A stretch of DNA of 64,000 nt, taken from the NCBI GenBank assembly GCA_003212175.1, contig QCQN01000002.1, positions 1 through 64,000 of the forward strand. Direction: 5' to 3'. Origin of the DNA: Prochlorococcus sp. AG-449-P16 (GTDB lineage: Bacteria; Cyanobacteriota; Cyanobacteriia; PCC-6307; Cyanobiaceae). Within the stretch, counting starts at the first letter, position 1, and each line of letters starts with the position of its first letter. Below, piece after piece: positions 38,311 through 47,724 of the stretch. The notes under the pieces are model-generated. The model searched no databases. It was not told the origin of the DNA and saw only the letters and a list, made by a program, of their open reading frames with translations. Made by a program: the position numbers and the translations under genes.

Positions 38311-39771
38311 TTATTTAGCAGATGCAAAGTCTGGATAAGCTTCCATTCCATGCTCTCCTATATCTAAGCCTTGAGTCTCTTCCTCTTCAGATACTCGAAT
38401 TCCACCGAATAAGCCTCCAATTACAGACCAAGCAATCCAACAGGTAACTAGTGTCCAGATAGCGTAAGCTGCGGCACCAAGAGCTTGAACTAGAAGAAGG
38501 TTAATACCTCCACCATTGAACAATCCCATACCTGCTCCATCTCCTTGTACAGCAGTACCCCAAAGACCGATAACTACAGTACCCCATACACCACAAACTC
38601 CGTGAACAGAGAATGCACCTACAGGATCATCAATCTCAGCAGCATCAAGAGCTGCAACAGAAAATACAACGATAATTCCACCTACTAGTCCTGCAAACCA
38701 GGCTCCAGCAAGAGTCATATCACCACATCCAGCAGTGATACTAACCAAACCGGCAAGGATTCCGTTTATTATCATTGTAAGATCAGGCTTACCAGAAGTT
38801 AATGTTGAAACAACAGTAGCTCCTATAGCTCCAGCTGCTGCAGCCAAAGTAGTTGTTACAGCAACATATGGAACCCATTGATCCATAGCAAGTTGAGAAC
38901 CTGGATTAAATCCATACCAACCTATCCATAGAACTAATGCACCCAAAGTGGCTATAGCCATATTGTGTCCTGGCATGGCCTGTGGTTTTCCATCAGAGTA
39001 TTTGCCAATTCTTGGTCCAAGAAGCATAGCTCCTACTAAACCTGCCCATGCTCCAACTGAGTGAACAATTGAAGAACCAGCAAAGTCGACAAAACCTAGA
39101 GAATCAAGCCAACCACCATTCCATTTCCAGCTACCAGCAATTGGATATATAAATGCAGTTAATACAATCGCAAAAACAACAAATTCTCCAAATTTAACTC
39201 TTTCAGCAACAAGACCGGATACGATAGTTGCTGCAGTTCCTGCGAATGCAGACTGGAACAAGAAATCAACTGTTGGGACTAATCCAGCATCAGTAACCAT
39301 ATCGGCAGTGACTGTTGGATCAAAAAATAAGCCTCCAAAATAAAGCCATCCGTCGGCAACACTACCTCCGTACATTAATGAATAGCCTATAAACCAATAG
39401 GAGGTTACAGCTAAAGCAAATACGAATAAGTTTTTAGCAAGGATGTTAACTGCGTTCTTAGAACGACACATACCTGCCTCAACCATAGCGAAGCCAGCGT
39501 TCATGAAGATCACTAGGATAGTAGCGATCAAAAGCCATAAATTGTTAGCAAGAAAAGCTGCATTCAACTCAGGTAAATCAGCTGCATGAGCTGAAAGATT
39601 AAAAATACCTAAACCAAACAAAGCTAAAGGAACAGTTGCAAGCCACAACATAGAGCGGTTTGAACTAAATCCTCGAATACTCCTCAAAAGGAGCATAGGT
39701 CCATTGACAAGACTCGCATCTTGTAATTTGGACCTAGAGCGCCTTTGAGGCGTTTGCAAAGCAGTGGTCAT
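38311..39771 (-). CDS. amt: Ammonium transporter (Amt/Mep/Rh family)
   Basis: High-affinity ammonium uptake channel. After an N-terminal leader with a hydrophobic segment, it shows NAGFAMVEAGMCRSKNAVNILAKN, FFQSAFAGTAATIVSG-like wording, DFAGSSIVHSVGAWAGLVGAMLLGPRIG, and the pore His segments DDPVGAFSVHGVCGVWGTVVIGLWG. About 11 spans are expected. The track start at 39792 adds seven residues; the ATG at 39771 (MTTALQTPQRRSRSK) is preferred, giving 486 residues. A perfect NtcA box lies about 85 bases upstream and a terminator-like hairpin sits in the leader, so nitrogen control is likely. A strong terminator follows. Confidence 0.96.
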   Translation of the reverse strand: MTTALQTPQRRSRSKLQDASLVNGPMLLLRSIRGFSSNRSMLWLATVPLALFGLGIFNLSAHAADLPELNAAFLANNLWLLIATILVIFMNAGFAMVEAGMCRSKNAVNILAKNLFVFALAVTSYWFIGYSLMYGGSVADGWLYFGGLFFDPTVTADMVTDAGLVPTVDFLFQSAFAGTAATIVSGLVAERVKFGEFVVFAIVLTAFIYPIAGSWKWNGGWLDSLGFVDFAGSSIVHSVGAWAGLVGAMLLGPRIGKYSDGKPQAMPGHNMAIATLGALVLWIGWYGFNPGSQLAMDQWVPYVAVTTTLAAAAGAIGATVVSTLTSGKPDLTMIINGILAGLVSITAGCGDMTLAGAWFAGLVGGIIVVFSVAALDAAEIDDPVGAFSVHGVCGVWGTVVIGLWGTAVQGDGAGMGLFNGGGINLLLVQALGAAAYAIWTLVTCWIAWSVIGGLFGGIRVSEEEETQGLDIGEHGMEAYPDFASAK

Positions 39772-39794
39772 AAAAAAAAATGTGATCTGCAAAA

Positions 39795-39812
39795 AAACAG
39801 CTTTTGCTGTTT
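39795..39812 (-). promoter_or_regulatory. Terminator-like hairpin in the amt 5' leader
   Basis: AAACAGC and GCTGTTT form a perfect 7-bp stem with a 4-base AAAA loop on the minus strand, followed by TTTT and ending about 23 bases before the amt ATG. Between NtcA box and start codon it could act as an attenuator, an RNA stability element or a translation modulator. The U-run is short, so termination may be weak. Confidence 0.5.
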
Positions 39813-39854
39813 CCTTTCATATTCAATTTTGCAGAAAAAACTTATTAGTGTCTA

Positions 39855-39868
39855 GTAGTCGTTGCTAC
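39855..39868 (-). promoter_or_regulatory. NtcA binding site upstream of amt
   Basis: The minus strand reads GTAGCAACGACTAC, a perfect match to the cyanobacterial NtcA consensus GTA-N8-TAC. It lies about 84-97 bases upstream of the amt ATG, the right place for an activated promoter, and ntcA itself is in this window. A clear -10 at the canonical spacing is not obvious, so the exact promoter is unresolved. Confidence 0.75.
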
Positions 39869-39940
39869 CAATTTTATAGTTGCATTTCAAAACTTTATTT
39901 GGTAAATTAAAAAATTTTTTTTTTGGGGAATTTTAAAGAA

Positions 39941-40693
39941 TCAAGTTTTCATGTATTTCAAGGGTTTGATTCCATTCCATGTAACGTGGTCTTTGTGAAA
40001 TTCAAATGAACATGGGATGGATATCATTCCTGCATTTACAGATTCTCTAAAAAGCTTGCCATATAAGGGATCTGCATCATCTCCAGGAGCAAAGAAACTA
40101 GCGTCTTTTCTAGTAATACAAGGAATTAATATACTTTTGCATTCAGGAGTTAATTCTTTTAATTCTCTTAGATGTTTTTGGCCTCTTTTCGTTACTGTAT
40201 CAGGAAATAGAGCTACATTTCCTTTAATCCAAGTAGTATTTTTAACCTCTATATAAATGTTACGATTATCAGGATTTGAAGATTTTGGAGTTACAAAAAA
40301 GTCGATTCTGCTTTTTTTTTCATTTCCATAAGGAACTTCAGTTTTAATTGTCTCTATTTCTCCAATTATTTCCTTGAGCAAGTTTTTCTCAATAACCTTT
40401 TTGATCAACTTATTAGCAAATAGTGTATTTACGCCTACCCAAACCTCCTCATTGTTTAAATCTAAAACACATACCTGTTCCCAAGTAAATGGTAATTTTC
40501 GTTGAGGAGAAGTAGATACACTTATTCTCACTTTTGCTCTCTCATTCAAAAGTCCCTTCATTGGTCCTGTGTTAGCACAATGAGCAGTTACTACTTTTCC
40601 TGTTTCCAATTCAATATCCACGAGAAACCTTTTATACCTCTTAATTAAAATGCCTTCAATTAGTGGATCAAATTCAATTATCTTATCACTCAT
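39941..40693 (-). CDS. sfsA: SfsA family protein (sugar fermentation stimulation protein homolog)
   Basis: Conserved 250-residue protein with an N-terminal OB-like DNA-binding region ([34 protein letters not shown]) and a C-terminal nuclease-like fold containing [41 protein letters not shown]. coli SfsA binds DNA and was named for an effect on maltose metabolism; its role in cyanobacteria is unknown. It is divergent from murJ across 47 bases. Confidence 0.93.
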   Translation of the reverse strand: MSDKIIEFDPLIEGILIKRYKRFLVDIELETGKVVTAHCANTGPMKGLLNERAKVRISVSTSPQRKLPFTWEQVCVLDLNNEEVWVGVNTLFANKLIKKVIEKNLLKEIIGEIETIKTEVPYGNEKKSRIDFFVTPKSSNPDNRNIYIEVKNTTWIKGNVALFPDTVTKRGQKHLRELKELTPECKSILIPCITRKDASFFAPGDDADPLYGKLFRESVNAGMISIPCSFEFHKDHVTWNGIKPLKYMKT

Positions 40694-40740
40694 AAATTTG
40701 TCGTTAATTAAAAGTCAAATATAATTGAAACTTAATCTTC

Positions 40741-42342
40741 TTGAAAAAATTTAGACAAAGCCAAATGCATTCATTTTTAAAAAATAATGTTTTCTCAATT
40801 TCATTTGGTACAAGTCTAAGTAAATTAGCAGGGTGCGTAAGACAAATATTTATAGCGGCTGCTTTTGGTGTTGGTATAATTTACGACGCCTTCAATTATG
40901 CCTATATAATTCCGGGTTTTTTGCTCATAATTATTGGAGGAATAAATGGTCCTTTACATAATGCGATAGTTGCAGTACTTACTCCCCTAAATAAAAATGA
41001 TAGTGGAATTGTCCTTACTCAAGTCAGCATTAAAATCTCTTTATTACTATTATCTCTAGCTATATTAATATTCTTTAATGCAAATTTATTTATTGAATTA
41101 TTAGCACCTAATTTAAGTTATGAGGGCAAATCTATTGCCTCTTACCAATTAAGAATTCTTACGCCTTGTATCCCTATGTCTGGTTTCATAGGTTTAAGTT
41201 TTGGCGCCCTGAATTCCAGAAGCAAATTCTTTTTATCAAGTGTAAGCCCAGCTATAACAAGCTTAACCATCATTTTTTTTATTGTAATTAGTTGGATTTT
41301 CAATCAAGAAAATATATCTTCTAATTTTCTTACTTTTACGGGCTTACTAGCTTTTGCTACTCTAACGGGTACTTTTATCCAGTTTATTGTTCAAATATGG
41401 GAAATAAATAAAATTGGACTTTTGAGATTAGATCCAAACTTAAAATTATTTAAAGAAGAGAGAAGGATTTTTAGACTAATTATTCCTGCATCTATCTCAT
41501 CAGGTCTGAGTCAAATAAATGTCTTCATTGATATGTTTTTTGCTTCCAGTTTTAGAGGAGCCGCTTCTGGATTAGCTTATGGAAACTTTCTCATACAAGC
41601 TCCCTTGGGGATATTATCTAACTCCCTAATTTTGCCATTACTTCCAAAATTTTCTAAATTTAGAAGCAATAAAGACCATAAAGGACTTCAAAAACAATTA
41701 ATTTTTGGAATAGAGTATTGTTTCTTAACAACTATTTTATTAACTGGACTTTTTATAACATTTGATAGCCAAATCATACAATTAATTTTTCAAAGAGGTG
41801 CTTTTGATTATGCAGCGACTATCAAAGTGAAGAAGATACTAATTTCTTATGCAGTTGGAATACCTTTTTACCTTTATAGAGATTTATTGGTAAGAACTTA
41901 TTACTCTTTAGAAAAAACAAAATTTCCTTTTCAGTTGTCATTAGCGGGGATAATACTCAATATTTTTTTTGATTGGTTATTAATTGGTGCACCAATTGCT
42001 AATTTTGGTAATTTTTCACCATATAATTTTGGGGTTGTAGGAATAATTTTATCTTCAGTGATAGTAAACTTTATTGTTTGTATTCTGCTTTCCCTTAATT
42101 TAAGAAATGAAAATATTAATTTGCCAAACCTTGTTTTATTGAAAAAAATTATACTCATGTCAATATCATCATTTATAGCAAGTATGTTTTGCTTTTTTAT
42201 TGTGAATAAGGCAAATAATTTCAATTCTAATTTCGAAGAGGTTTTAATATTAATTTCTGGATCAATAGCTTTTTTTGTAATTTATTTTTTACTTACGAAA
42301 TTTTTTAAAGTAAATAAATTTAAAATATACTTAAAGAGATAA
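40741..42342 (+). CDS. murJ: Lipid II flippase MurJ (MviN)
   Basis: Moves lipid-linked peptidoglycan precursor across the inner membrane. The 533-residue protein is hydrophobic throughout, with about 13-14 spans. MviN hallmarks are FGTSLSKLAGCVRQIFIAAAFG, NVFIDMFFASSFRGAASGLAYGNFLIQAPLGILSNSLILPLLP, IIQLIFQRGAFD and YLYRDLLVRTYYSLEKTKFPF. The start is TTG at 40741, near an in-frame ATG eight codons later (MHSFLKNN). It is convergent with the DUF3181 gene, stop to stop with no gap. Confidence 0.94.
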   Translation: MKKFRQSQMHSFLKNNVFSISFGTSLSKLAGCVRQIFIAAAFGVGIIYDAFNYAYIIPGFLLIIIGGINGPLHNAIVAVLTPLNKNDSGIVLTQVSIKISLLLLSLAILIFFNANLFIELLAPNLSYEGKSIASYQLRILTPCIPMSGFIGLSFGALNSRSKFFLSSVSPAITSLTIIFFIVISWIFNQENISSNFLTFTGLLAFATLTGTFIQFIVQIWEINKIGLLRLDPNLKLFKEERRIFRLIIPASISSGLSQINVFIDMFFASSFRGAASGLAYGNFLIQAPLGILSNSLILPLLPKFSKFRSNKDHKGLQKQLIFGIEYCFLTTILLTGLFITFDSQIIQLIFQRGAFDYAATIKVKKILISYAVGIPFYLYRDLLVRTYYSLEKTKFPFQLSLAGIILNIFFDWLLIGAPIANFGNFSPYNFGVVGIILSSVIVNFIVCILLSLNLRNENINLPNLVLLKKIILMSISSFIASMFCFFIVNKANNFNSNFEEVLILISGSIAFFVIYFLLTKFFKVNKFKIYLKR

Positions 42343-42633
42343 TTAATTATCTAAAAACCTTGCCAAGATTTCTTCTAATTCAAAAATTTGTGATGATGTG
42401 ACCAAGTTTATAAGAGGAATACATTTAACCCCATCTCCCACCTTTACATTAATAGAATTCATGCTTATTTTTGCAGCCTCTAAAGGGCCCTGATCTAAAT
42501 TACTTATACACTCTATTGCTAAATTTCTAGATAGACCTGCATCTCCAAGATATAAATTCCACTTTTCAACTTTTATAAATATCTTTTCTGAAATACTATT
42601 TTCCAGATCACTTATCCGTATCTGAGATTCCAT
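42343..42633 (-). CDS. DUF3181 family protein
   Basis: Small cyanobacterial protein of unknown function, 96 residues from the ATG at 42633 (MESQIRISDLENSISEKIFI). The family pattern is IFIKVEKWNLYLGDAGLSRNLA, INVKVGDGVKCIPLINLVTSSQ and a C-terminal ELEEILARF. The track start at 42723 lies inside the neighbouring membrane-protein gene and is not supported. It follows that gene by 11 bases, suggesting an operon. No catalytic motif is visible. Confidence 0.82.
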   Translation of the reverse strand: MESQIRISDLENSISEKIFIKVEKWNLYLGDAGLSRNLAIECISNLDQGPLEAAKISMNSINVKVGDGVKCIPLINLVTSSQIFELEEILARFLDN

Positions 42634-42644
42634 AATAAAAAAAT

Positions 42645-42896
42645 TTAAGTTGACTGTTTTTCTAATTCTTTTGGTTTCTTTAAAATTACATAAAGAAGAT
42701 GGGTAGCTAAAATAATAGACCACAAAATTGCAAAATTATTAAAAAAATCTAGTTGATATTTAATTTCTTTAAAAAGCCAAGTACCACTTACAACGGCAGT
42801 GAATACCATACAATGAATTACAAAATTTACTATACGAGAAAAATGTTTATAAGTGGGATCTTCTAAATCACCATTACCGTACCACTTTATAGGCAT
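42645..42896 (-). CDS. Small two-span membrane protein, uncharacterised
   Basis: Not assigned to a named family here. The 83 residues open with hydrophilic MPIKWYGNGDLEDPTYKHFSR, then two likely membrane spans (VNFVIHCMVFTAVVSGTWLF and FAILWSIILATHLLYVIL), and end in a short lysine-rich tail. Similar 2TM proteins occur across marine cyanobacteria. It starts about 90 bases from the tRNA-Arg gene on the other strand and leads into the DUF3181 gene. Function unknown. Confidence 0.75.
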   Translation of the reverse strand: MPIKWYGNGDLEDPTYKHFSRIVNFVIHCMVFTAVVSGTWLFKEIKYQLDFFNNFAILWSIILATHLLYVILKKPKELEKQST

Positions 42897-42987
42897 AATT
42901 ATAAAAAATGAAATTTGTTAATAATAAATATTTTACCCGAAATCTAGTTGACTAAGAGACCCTGCAACAGAGATATTACATAAATAT

Positions 42988-43061
42988 GCGCCTGTAGCTC
43001 AGTGGATTAGAGCACCTGACTACGGATCAGGGTGTCGGGAGTTCGAATCTCTCCAGGCGCG
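42988..43061 (+). tRNA. tRNA-Arg (ACG)
   Basis: Clear cloverleaf: acceptor GCGCCTG with CAGGCGC, D arm with AGCTCAGTGGATTAGAGC, anticodon stem CCTGA/TCAGG around loop CTACGGA (anticodon ACG, A34 probably edited to inosine), T arm GGGAG-TTCGAAT-CTCTC, discriminator G. No CCA is encoded. It precedes glyA by about 78 bases. Confidence 0.96.
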
Positions 43062-43138
43062 TTTTAAATTATGAAACAATTTTTTTATATTTTTCTTAAT
43101 AATATCGTCTATATTATGGATATAAATCATCAAAATAA

Positions 43139-44410
43139 ATGAATATTCTCCAAAATCTTAAAGATAGTGATCTAGTAATATCAAATTTAATTAATTCCGA
43201 AAAAAATAGGCAAGAAACTCACCTTGAGTTAATTGCTAGTGAAAATTTTGCATCAATTGCTGTTATGCAAGCTCAAGGATCTGTCCTTACCAATAAATAC
43301 GCTGAAGGACTACCTCATAAAAGATATTATGGTGGATGTGAATTTGTTGATGAAATAGAAGAATTAGCAATAGAAAGAGCAAAAAAATTATTTAATGCAG
43401 ACTGGGCCAACGTTCAACCTCATAGTGGAGCACAGGCAAATGCGGCTGTTTTCTTAAGTCTACTTCAACCTGGTGACACAATCATGGGTATGGATTTATC
43501 TCATGGTGGTCATCTTACACATGGATCTCCCGTTAATATGAGTGGGAAATGGTTTAATGCAGTTCATTATGGTGTTAATAAAGTAACTAACAAGTTGGAT
43601 TTCAATGAAATAAAAGAATTAGCATTAGCAACAAAACCAAAACTAATTATCTGCGGATATTCTGCTTATCCAAGAACAATTGATTTTGAGTCATTCAAAA
43701 AAATTGCCGATGAGGTTGGAGCATTTTTAATGGCTGATATTGCACATATTGCAGGACTAGTAGCAAGCAAACTTCACCCTAACCCATTACCATATTGTGA
43801 TGTAGTAACAACAACCACTCATAAAACTTTGAGAGGACCAAGAGGCGGACTGATTTTATGTAAAGATAAAGAATTTGGAAAGAAATTTGATAAATCTGTT
43901 TTTCCCGGAACTCAGGGCGGTCCTTTGGAACATATTATTGCCGCAAAAGCTGTAGCATTTGGGGAAGCATTACATCCTGATTTCATTGATTATTCCAAGC
44001 AAATAGTAGAGAATGCAAAAATACTTGCTAAAACTTTAATTAATAGAGGAATTAATATTGTTAGCGGGGGCACTGATAATCATATTGTCCTACTTGATTT
44101 AAGAAGTATTAATATGACTGGTAAAGTTGCTGACTTACTCGTAAGTGAGGTAAACATAACAGCTAATAAAAATACGGTCCCCTTTGATCCCGAATCACCC
44201 TTTGTAACAAGCGGATTAAGATTAGGAACTGCAGCTTTAACTACCAGAGGTTTCAATGCTAATGCTTTTGCTGAGGTTGGTGAAATCATCGCAGATAGAT
44301 TATTAAATCCCGATGATTTATCTATTGAAAATAGATGTAAGGAAAGAGTACTAGCCCTTTGCAATCGTTTTCCTCTTTATGAAGGTAAACTTGAACCATC
44401 TATCAAATGA
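43139..44410 (+). CDS. glyA: Serine hydroxymethyltransferase
   Basis: Interconverts serine and glycine with tetrahydrofolate; also part of photorespiratory and one-carbon metabolism. Motifs are [64 protein letters not shown], and the PLP lysine in [18 protein letters not shown] (about 230). Length 423 is normal. Its 3' end overlaps the annotated cinA start by 32 bases, and glyA-cinA-leuC-leuD form a tight same-strand run. Confidence 0.97.
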   Translation: MNILQNLKDSDLVISNLINSEKNRQETHLELIASENFASIAVMQAQGSVLTNKYAEGLPHKRYYGGCEFVDEIEELAIERAKKLFNADWANVQPHSGAQANAAVFLSLLQPGDTIMGMDLSHGGHLTHGSPVNMSGKWFNAVHYGVNKVTNKLDFNEIKELALATKPKLIICGYSAYPRTIDFESFKKIADEVGAFLMADIAHIAGLVASKLHPNPLPYCDVVTTTTHKTLRGPRGGLILCKDKEFGKKFDKSVFPGTQGGPLEHIIAAKAVAFGEALHPDFIDYSKQIVENAKILAKTLINRGINIVSGGTDNHIVLLDLRSINMTGKVADLLVSEVNITANKNTVPFDPESPFVTSGLRLGTAALTTRGFNANAFAEVGEIIADRLLNPDDLSIENRCKERVLALCNRFPLYEGKLEPSIK

Positions 44411-45680
44411 ACCAACCCAAAAAGGAGTCGAGATTCTTTCCATTGGAACTGAATTACTTTTAGGCAATATTGTTAACACCAATTCTCAGTGGATTGCTGA
44501 ACAATTATCTTCTTTAGGATTAAACCATTTCAGACAATCAACTGTTGGTGATAATTCCGCAAGAATATCAGATTTAGTTAAAGAAATATCTTCAAGAAGT
44601 AATCTACTAATCACAACAGGAGGCTTAGGACCTACTCCAGACGACTTAACCACTGAAGCAATAGCTAAATCATTTAATGTACCAATTTATGAAAAACCAT
44701 ATTTATGGGATGAAATAAAACAAAAACTACGGAATACAAAATTGAATAATGATACTTCTAGCTTAAGAAAACAATGTTTTTTTCCAAAAGATGCGAAAAT
44801 AATTAATAATCCCAGAGGTACGGCACCTGGGATGATATGGGAGCCAATAAAAGGATTTACTATTCTTACCTTCCCAGGGGTTCCTAGTGAATTGAAAGCA
44901 ATGTGGAATGATTCCGCATTTGATTTTATAAAAAAAAATTTTTCAGATGGTTACGTATTCTTCTCTAATACAATTAAATTTTCGGGTATAGGGGAATCTA
45001 ATATTACCGAAAAAATTGATGACATCTTAAAACTTAAAAATCCAACTGTTGCACCATATGCAAACTTGGGAGAAGTAAAAATTAGAATAACTGCAAAGGC
45101 CAAAAATGAATCTGAGGCAAAAATACTAATTAAACCTGTAAAAGAAAAATTAAAAAATGAGTTCTCAGAATTTATTTTTGGAGAGAATGACGATAATTTG
45201 GCAAGTGTTTTAATCAAAAAACTACTTCAAAAGAAAGAGACTCTCGTTTTCGCCGAATCTTGCACAGGTGGTCTTCTATCGTCATCTATTACTTCAATAT
45301 CTGGATCATCTAAAGTTTTCAAAGGTGGGATTATTGCCTACAGTAATGAACTTAAAAAGTCTTTACTAGATATTCCAGAAAATCAACTAAAAAAATTTGG
45401 TGCTGTTTCCAAAGAAGTAGCTGAAACAATGGCAATAAATATTAAACAAAAATTAGAGGCTGATTGGGCTATTTCTATAAGCGGCATAGCTGGCCCATCC
45501 GGTGGTAATCAAGAAAAGCCTGTTGGGTTAGTTTACATATCAATTGCGGGGCCTGAAAATCACATTACCAATATCAAGAAATTTTTTAATCCAAATAGAA
45601 ATAGAAACGAAATTCAAAGACTAAGTGTAAACCTATGTTTAAACAGTCTCAGATTAATCTTATTATCTAGAGGTAAGTAA
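44379..45680 (+). CDS. cinA: CinA family protein (nicotinamide-nucleotide amidohydrolase/ADP-ribose pyrophosphatase type)
   Basis: Two-domain protein: an N-terminal MoCF-like domain ([49 protein letters not shown]) and a C-terminal CinA/PncC domain ([52 protein letters not shown]). Related proteins deamidate NMN in NAD recycling. The ATG at 44379 overlaps glyA by 32 bases; an in-frame TTG at 44391 is an alternative. Length 433 is typical. It is 12 bases upstream of leuC. Confidence 0.92.
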   Translation: MKVNLNHLSNEPTQKGVEILSIGTELLLGNIVNTNSQWIAEQLSSLGLNHFRQSTVGDNSARISDLVKEISSRSNLLITTGGLGPTPDDLTTEAIAKSFNVPIYEKPYLWDEIKQKLRNTKLNNDTSSLRKQCFFPKDAKIINNPRGTAPGMIWEPIKGFTILTFPGVPSELKAMWNDSAFDFIKKNFSDGYVFFSNTIKFSGIGESNITEKIDDILKLKNPTVAPYANLGEVKIRITAKAKNESEAKILIKPVKEKLKNEFSEFIFGENDDNLASVLIKKLLQKKETLVFAESCTGGLLSSSITSISGSSKVFKGGIIAYSNELKKSLLDIPENQLKKFGAVSKEVAETMAINIKQKLEADWAISISGIAGPSGGNQEKPVGLVYISIAGPENHITNIKKFFNPNRNRNEIQRLSVNLCLNSLRLILLSRGK

Positions 45681-45692
45681 CATTTTTAGCAA

Positions 45693-47102
45693 TTGAGTAA
45701 AAATACCTTATTTGACAAAGTATGGGATTTGCATAGGGTATGCAGTCTTCCCGGTGGTTCTGATCAAATTTTTATAGGTCTTCATCTTATTCATGAGGTT
45801 ACAAGTCCTCAAGCATTTGGCGCATTAAAAGACAAAAATCTAAAAGTAAAGTTTCCTAGTAGGACCTTTGCAACAGTTGATCACATTGTTCCAACAGATA
45901 ATCAAAGCAGACCTTTCAAAGATATTCTTGCAGAACAAATGATTGGCACCCTAGAAAAGAATTGTATAGACAACAACATAAAATTTTTTAACATTGGTAG
46001 CGGGAATCAAGGGATTGTTCATGTTGTAGCACCTGAGCTTGGATTAACCCAACCAGGTATGACTATAGCTTGTGGAGATTCTCATACTTCAACTCACGGG
46101 GCCTTTGGCTCAATCGCTTTTGGAATTGGCACAAGCCAGGTCAGAGATGTTCTTGCAAGTCAAACTTTAGCGATGAATAGACTCAAAGTGAGACAAATTT
46201 GGTGTGAAAATAACTTATCAAACGGGGTTTACGCTAAAGATCTTATACTTCATATAATTAATCAACTTGGAGTAAAAGCAGGAGTAGGTTATGCATATGA
46301 ATTCGCCGGTCCTGCAATAAGCGCCTTATCAATGGAAGAAAGAATGACAATATGTAATATGTCAATAGAAGGAGGAGCAAGGTGTGGTTATATAAATCCT
46401 GATGAAAAAACCTTCAGTTATATCAAAGATAGATTATGCTCACCTGATGTTGATAATTGGCAGCAAGCCATTATTTGGTGGAAATCATTACGAAGTAATA
46501 CCAATTCTATTTATGATGATGTTATAAAAATAGATGCTTCTCAAGTAGAACCTACTGTTACTTGGGGTATTACTCCAGGACAAAGTGTAGGAGTAAATCA
46601 AAAAATTCCAAAATTAAATGAGATAGATCCAAACGATCAGTTTATTGCTGAAGAAGCTTATGAATATATGAAATTTAATCCAGGCCAAGAAATTAAGGGT
46701 ACTCCAATTGATGTTTGCTTTATAGGCAGTTGCACAAATGGAAGAATAAGTGATCTGCGGGTTGCAGCTCAAGTATTAAAACATCACAAAGTAGCGAGAA
46801 ACGTAAAAGCATTTGTGGTCCCGGGATCAGAGAAAGTAGCTGAAGAGGCTAAAAAAGAAGGCCTTGACAAGATTTTTAAAGATGCTGGTTTCCAGTGGCG
46901 AGAGCCAGGATGTTCTATGTGCTTAGCAATGAATTCAGACAAATTAATAGGAAATCAAGTAAGTGCAAGTTCTAGCAATAGAAATTTCAAAGGAAGACAA
47001 GGATCTCCCAATGGCAGAACGCTCCTGATGAGTCCTGCAATGGTTGCTGCTGCCTCAATAGCTGGGAAAGTGAGCGATGTAAGAGATATTATTAATAAAT
47101 GA
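45693..47102 (+). CDS. leuC: 3-isopropylmalate dehydratase large subunit
   Basis: Aconitase-family [4Fe-4S] enzyme of leucine synthesis. It shows [42 protein letters not shown], and cluster cysteines in [14 protein letters not shown] and [11 protein letters not shown], with a terminal [12 protein letters not shown]. Length 469 is normal. The start is TTG at 45693. It overlaps leuD by 4 bases (ATGA), so the two subunits are translationally coupled. Confidence 0.97.
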   Translation: MSKNTLFDKVWDLHRVCSLPGGSDQIFIGLHLIHEVTSPQAFGALKDKNLKVKFPSRTFATVDHIVPTDNQSRPFKDILAEQMIGTLEKNCIDNNIKFFNIGSGNQGIVHVVAPELGLTQPGMTIACGDSHTSTHGAFGSIAFGIGTSQVRDVLASQTLAMNRLKVRQIWCENNLSNGVYAKDLILHIINQLGVKAGVGYAYEFAGPAISALSMEERMTICNMSIEGGARCGYINPDEKTFSYIKDRLCSPDVDNWQQAIIWWKSLRSNTNSIYDDVIKIDASQVEPTVTWGITPGQSVGVNQKIPKLNEIDPNDQFIAEEAYEYMKFNPGQEIKGTPIDVCFIGSCTNGRISDLRVAAQVLKHHKVARNVKAFVVPGSEKVAEEAKKEGLDKIFKDAGFQWREPGCSMCLAMNSDKLIGNQVSASSSNRNFKGRQGSPNGRTLLMSPAMVAAASIAGKVSDVRDIINK

Positions 47103-47716
47103 ATCAAAAATTCGAACTTCCAAAAGGAAAAATAACTCAAATATATGGAAAATGTATCTCACTAGTTGGCGATGATATTGATACTGATCGAATAATTCCA
47201 GCTCGTTTTTTAAAGTGTGTCAATTTTGATTCTTTGGGGAAATCTGTTTTTGAAGATGATCGTAAAGATCTTAAAGGAAAACATCCCTTCGATATAGAAG
47301 ATAATAAAGGGGCATCAATATTAGTTGTTAATAATAATTTTGGATGTGGATCAAGCAGGGAGCACGCCCCTCAAGCTTTAATGAGATGGGGAATAAAGGT
47401 AATTATAGGAGAAGGATTTGCTGATATTTTCTATAGTAATTGTATTGCGATTGGCATTCCCTGTTTTACACTCCCTCCCAAAATAATAGAAAATATTCAG
47501 GAATATATGAAAAAAAAAGAATTATTTTTTCATATAGATATTTCTAACTCAACTGCAAAATCAAAAGATTTAAATTTTAGCCTCAACATAAAAGAAACTT
47601 CAAAAAAAATGTTTTTGACTGGTGAATGGGATGCAACTTCGAAACTTCTTGAAAATGAAACTTTAATTGTGGAAAAATTTAATTATTTACCGTATATAAA
47701 ATTTAACTGTAAGTAA
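47099..47716 (+). CDS. leuD: 3-isopropylmalate dehydratase small subunit
   Basis: Swivel-domain partner of LeuC. Typical motifs are [61 protein letters not shown] and the C-terminal FNLKETSKK-like region, here [13 protein letters not shown]. Length 205 is normal. It follows leuC with a 4-base overlap and is convergent with the LptD-like gene 8 bases away. Confidence 0.96.
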   Translation: MNQKFELPKGKITQIYGKCISLVGDDIDTDRIIPARFLKCVNFDSLGKSVFEDDRKDLKGKHPFDIEDNKGASILVVNNNFGCGSSREHAPQALMRWGIKVIIGEGFADIFYSNCIAIGIPCFTLPPKIIENIQEYMKKKELFFHIDISNSTAKSKDLNFSLNIKETSKKMFLTGEWDATSKLLENETLIVEKFNYLPYIKFNCK

Positions 47717-47724
47717 TAAAGAGC

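Noticed and set aside
39772-39870. Known glutamine riboswitch before amt
   Set aside because: I could not see the expected conserved core; only a simple hairpin is present.
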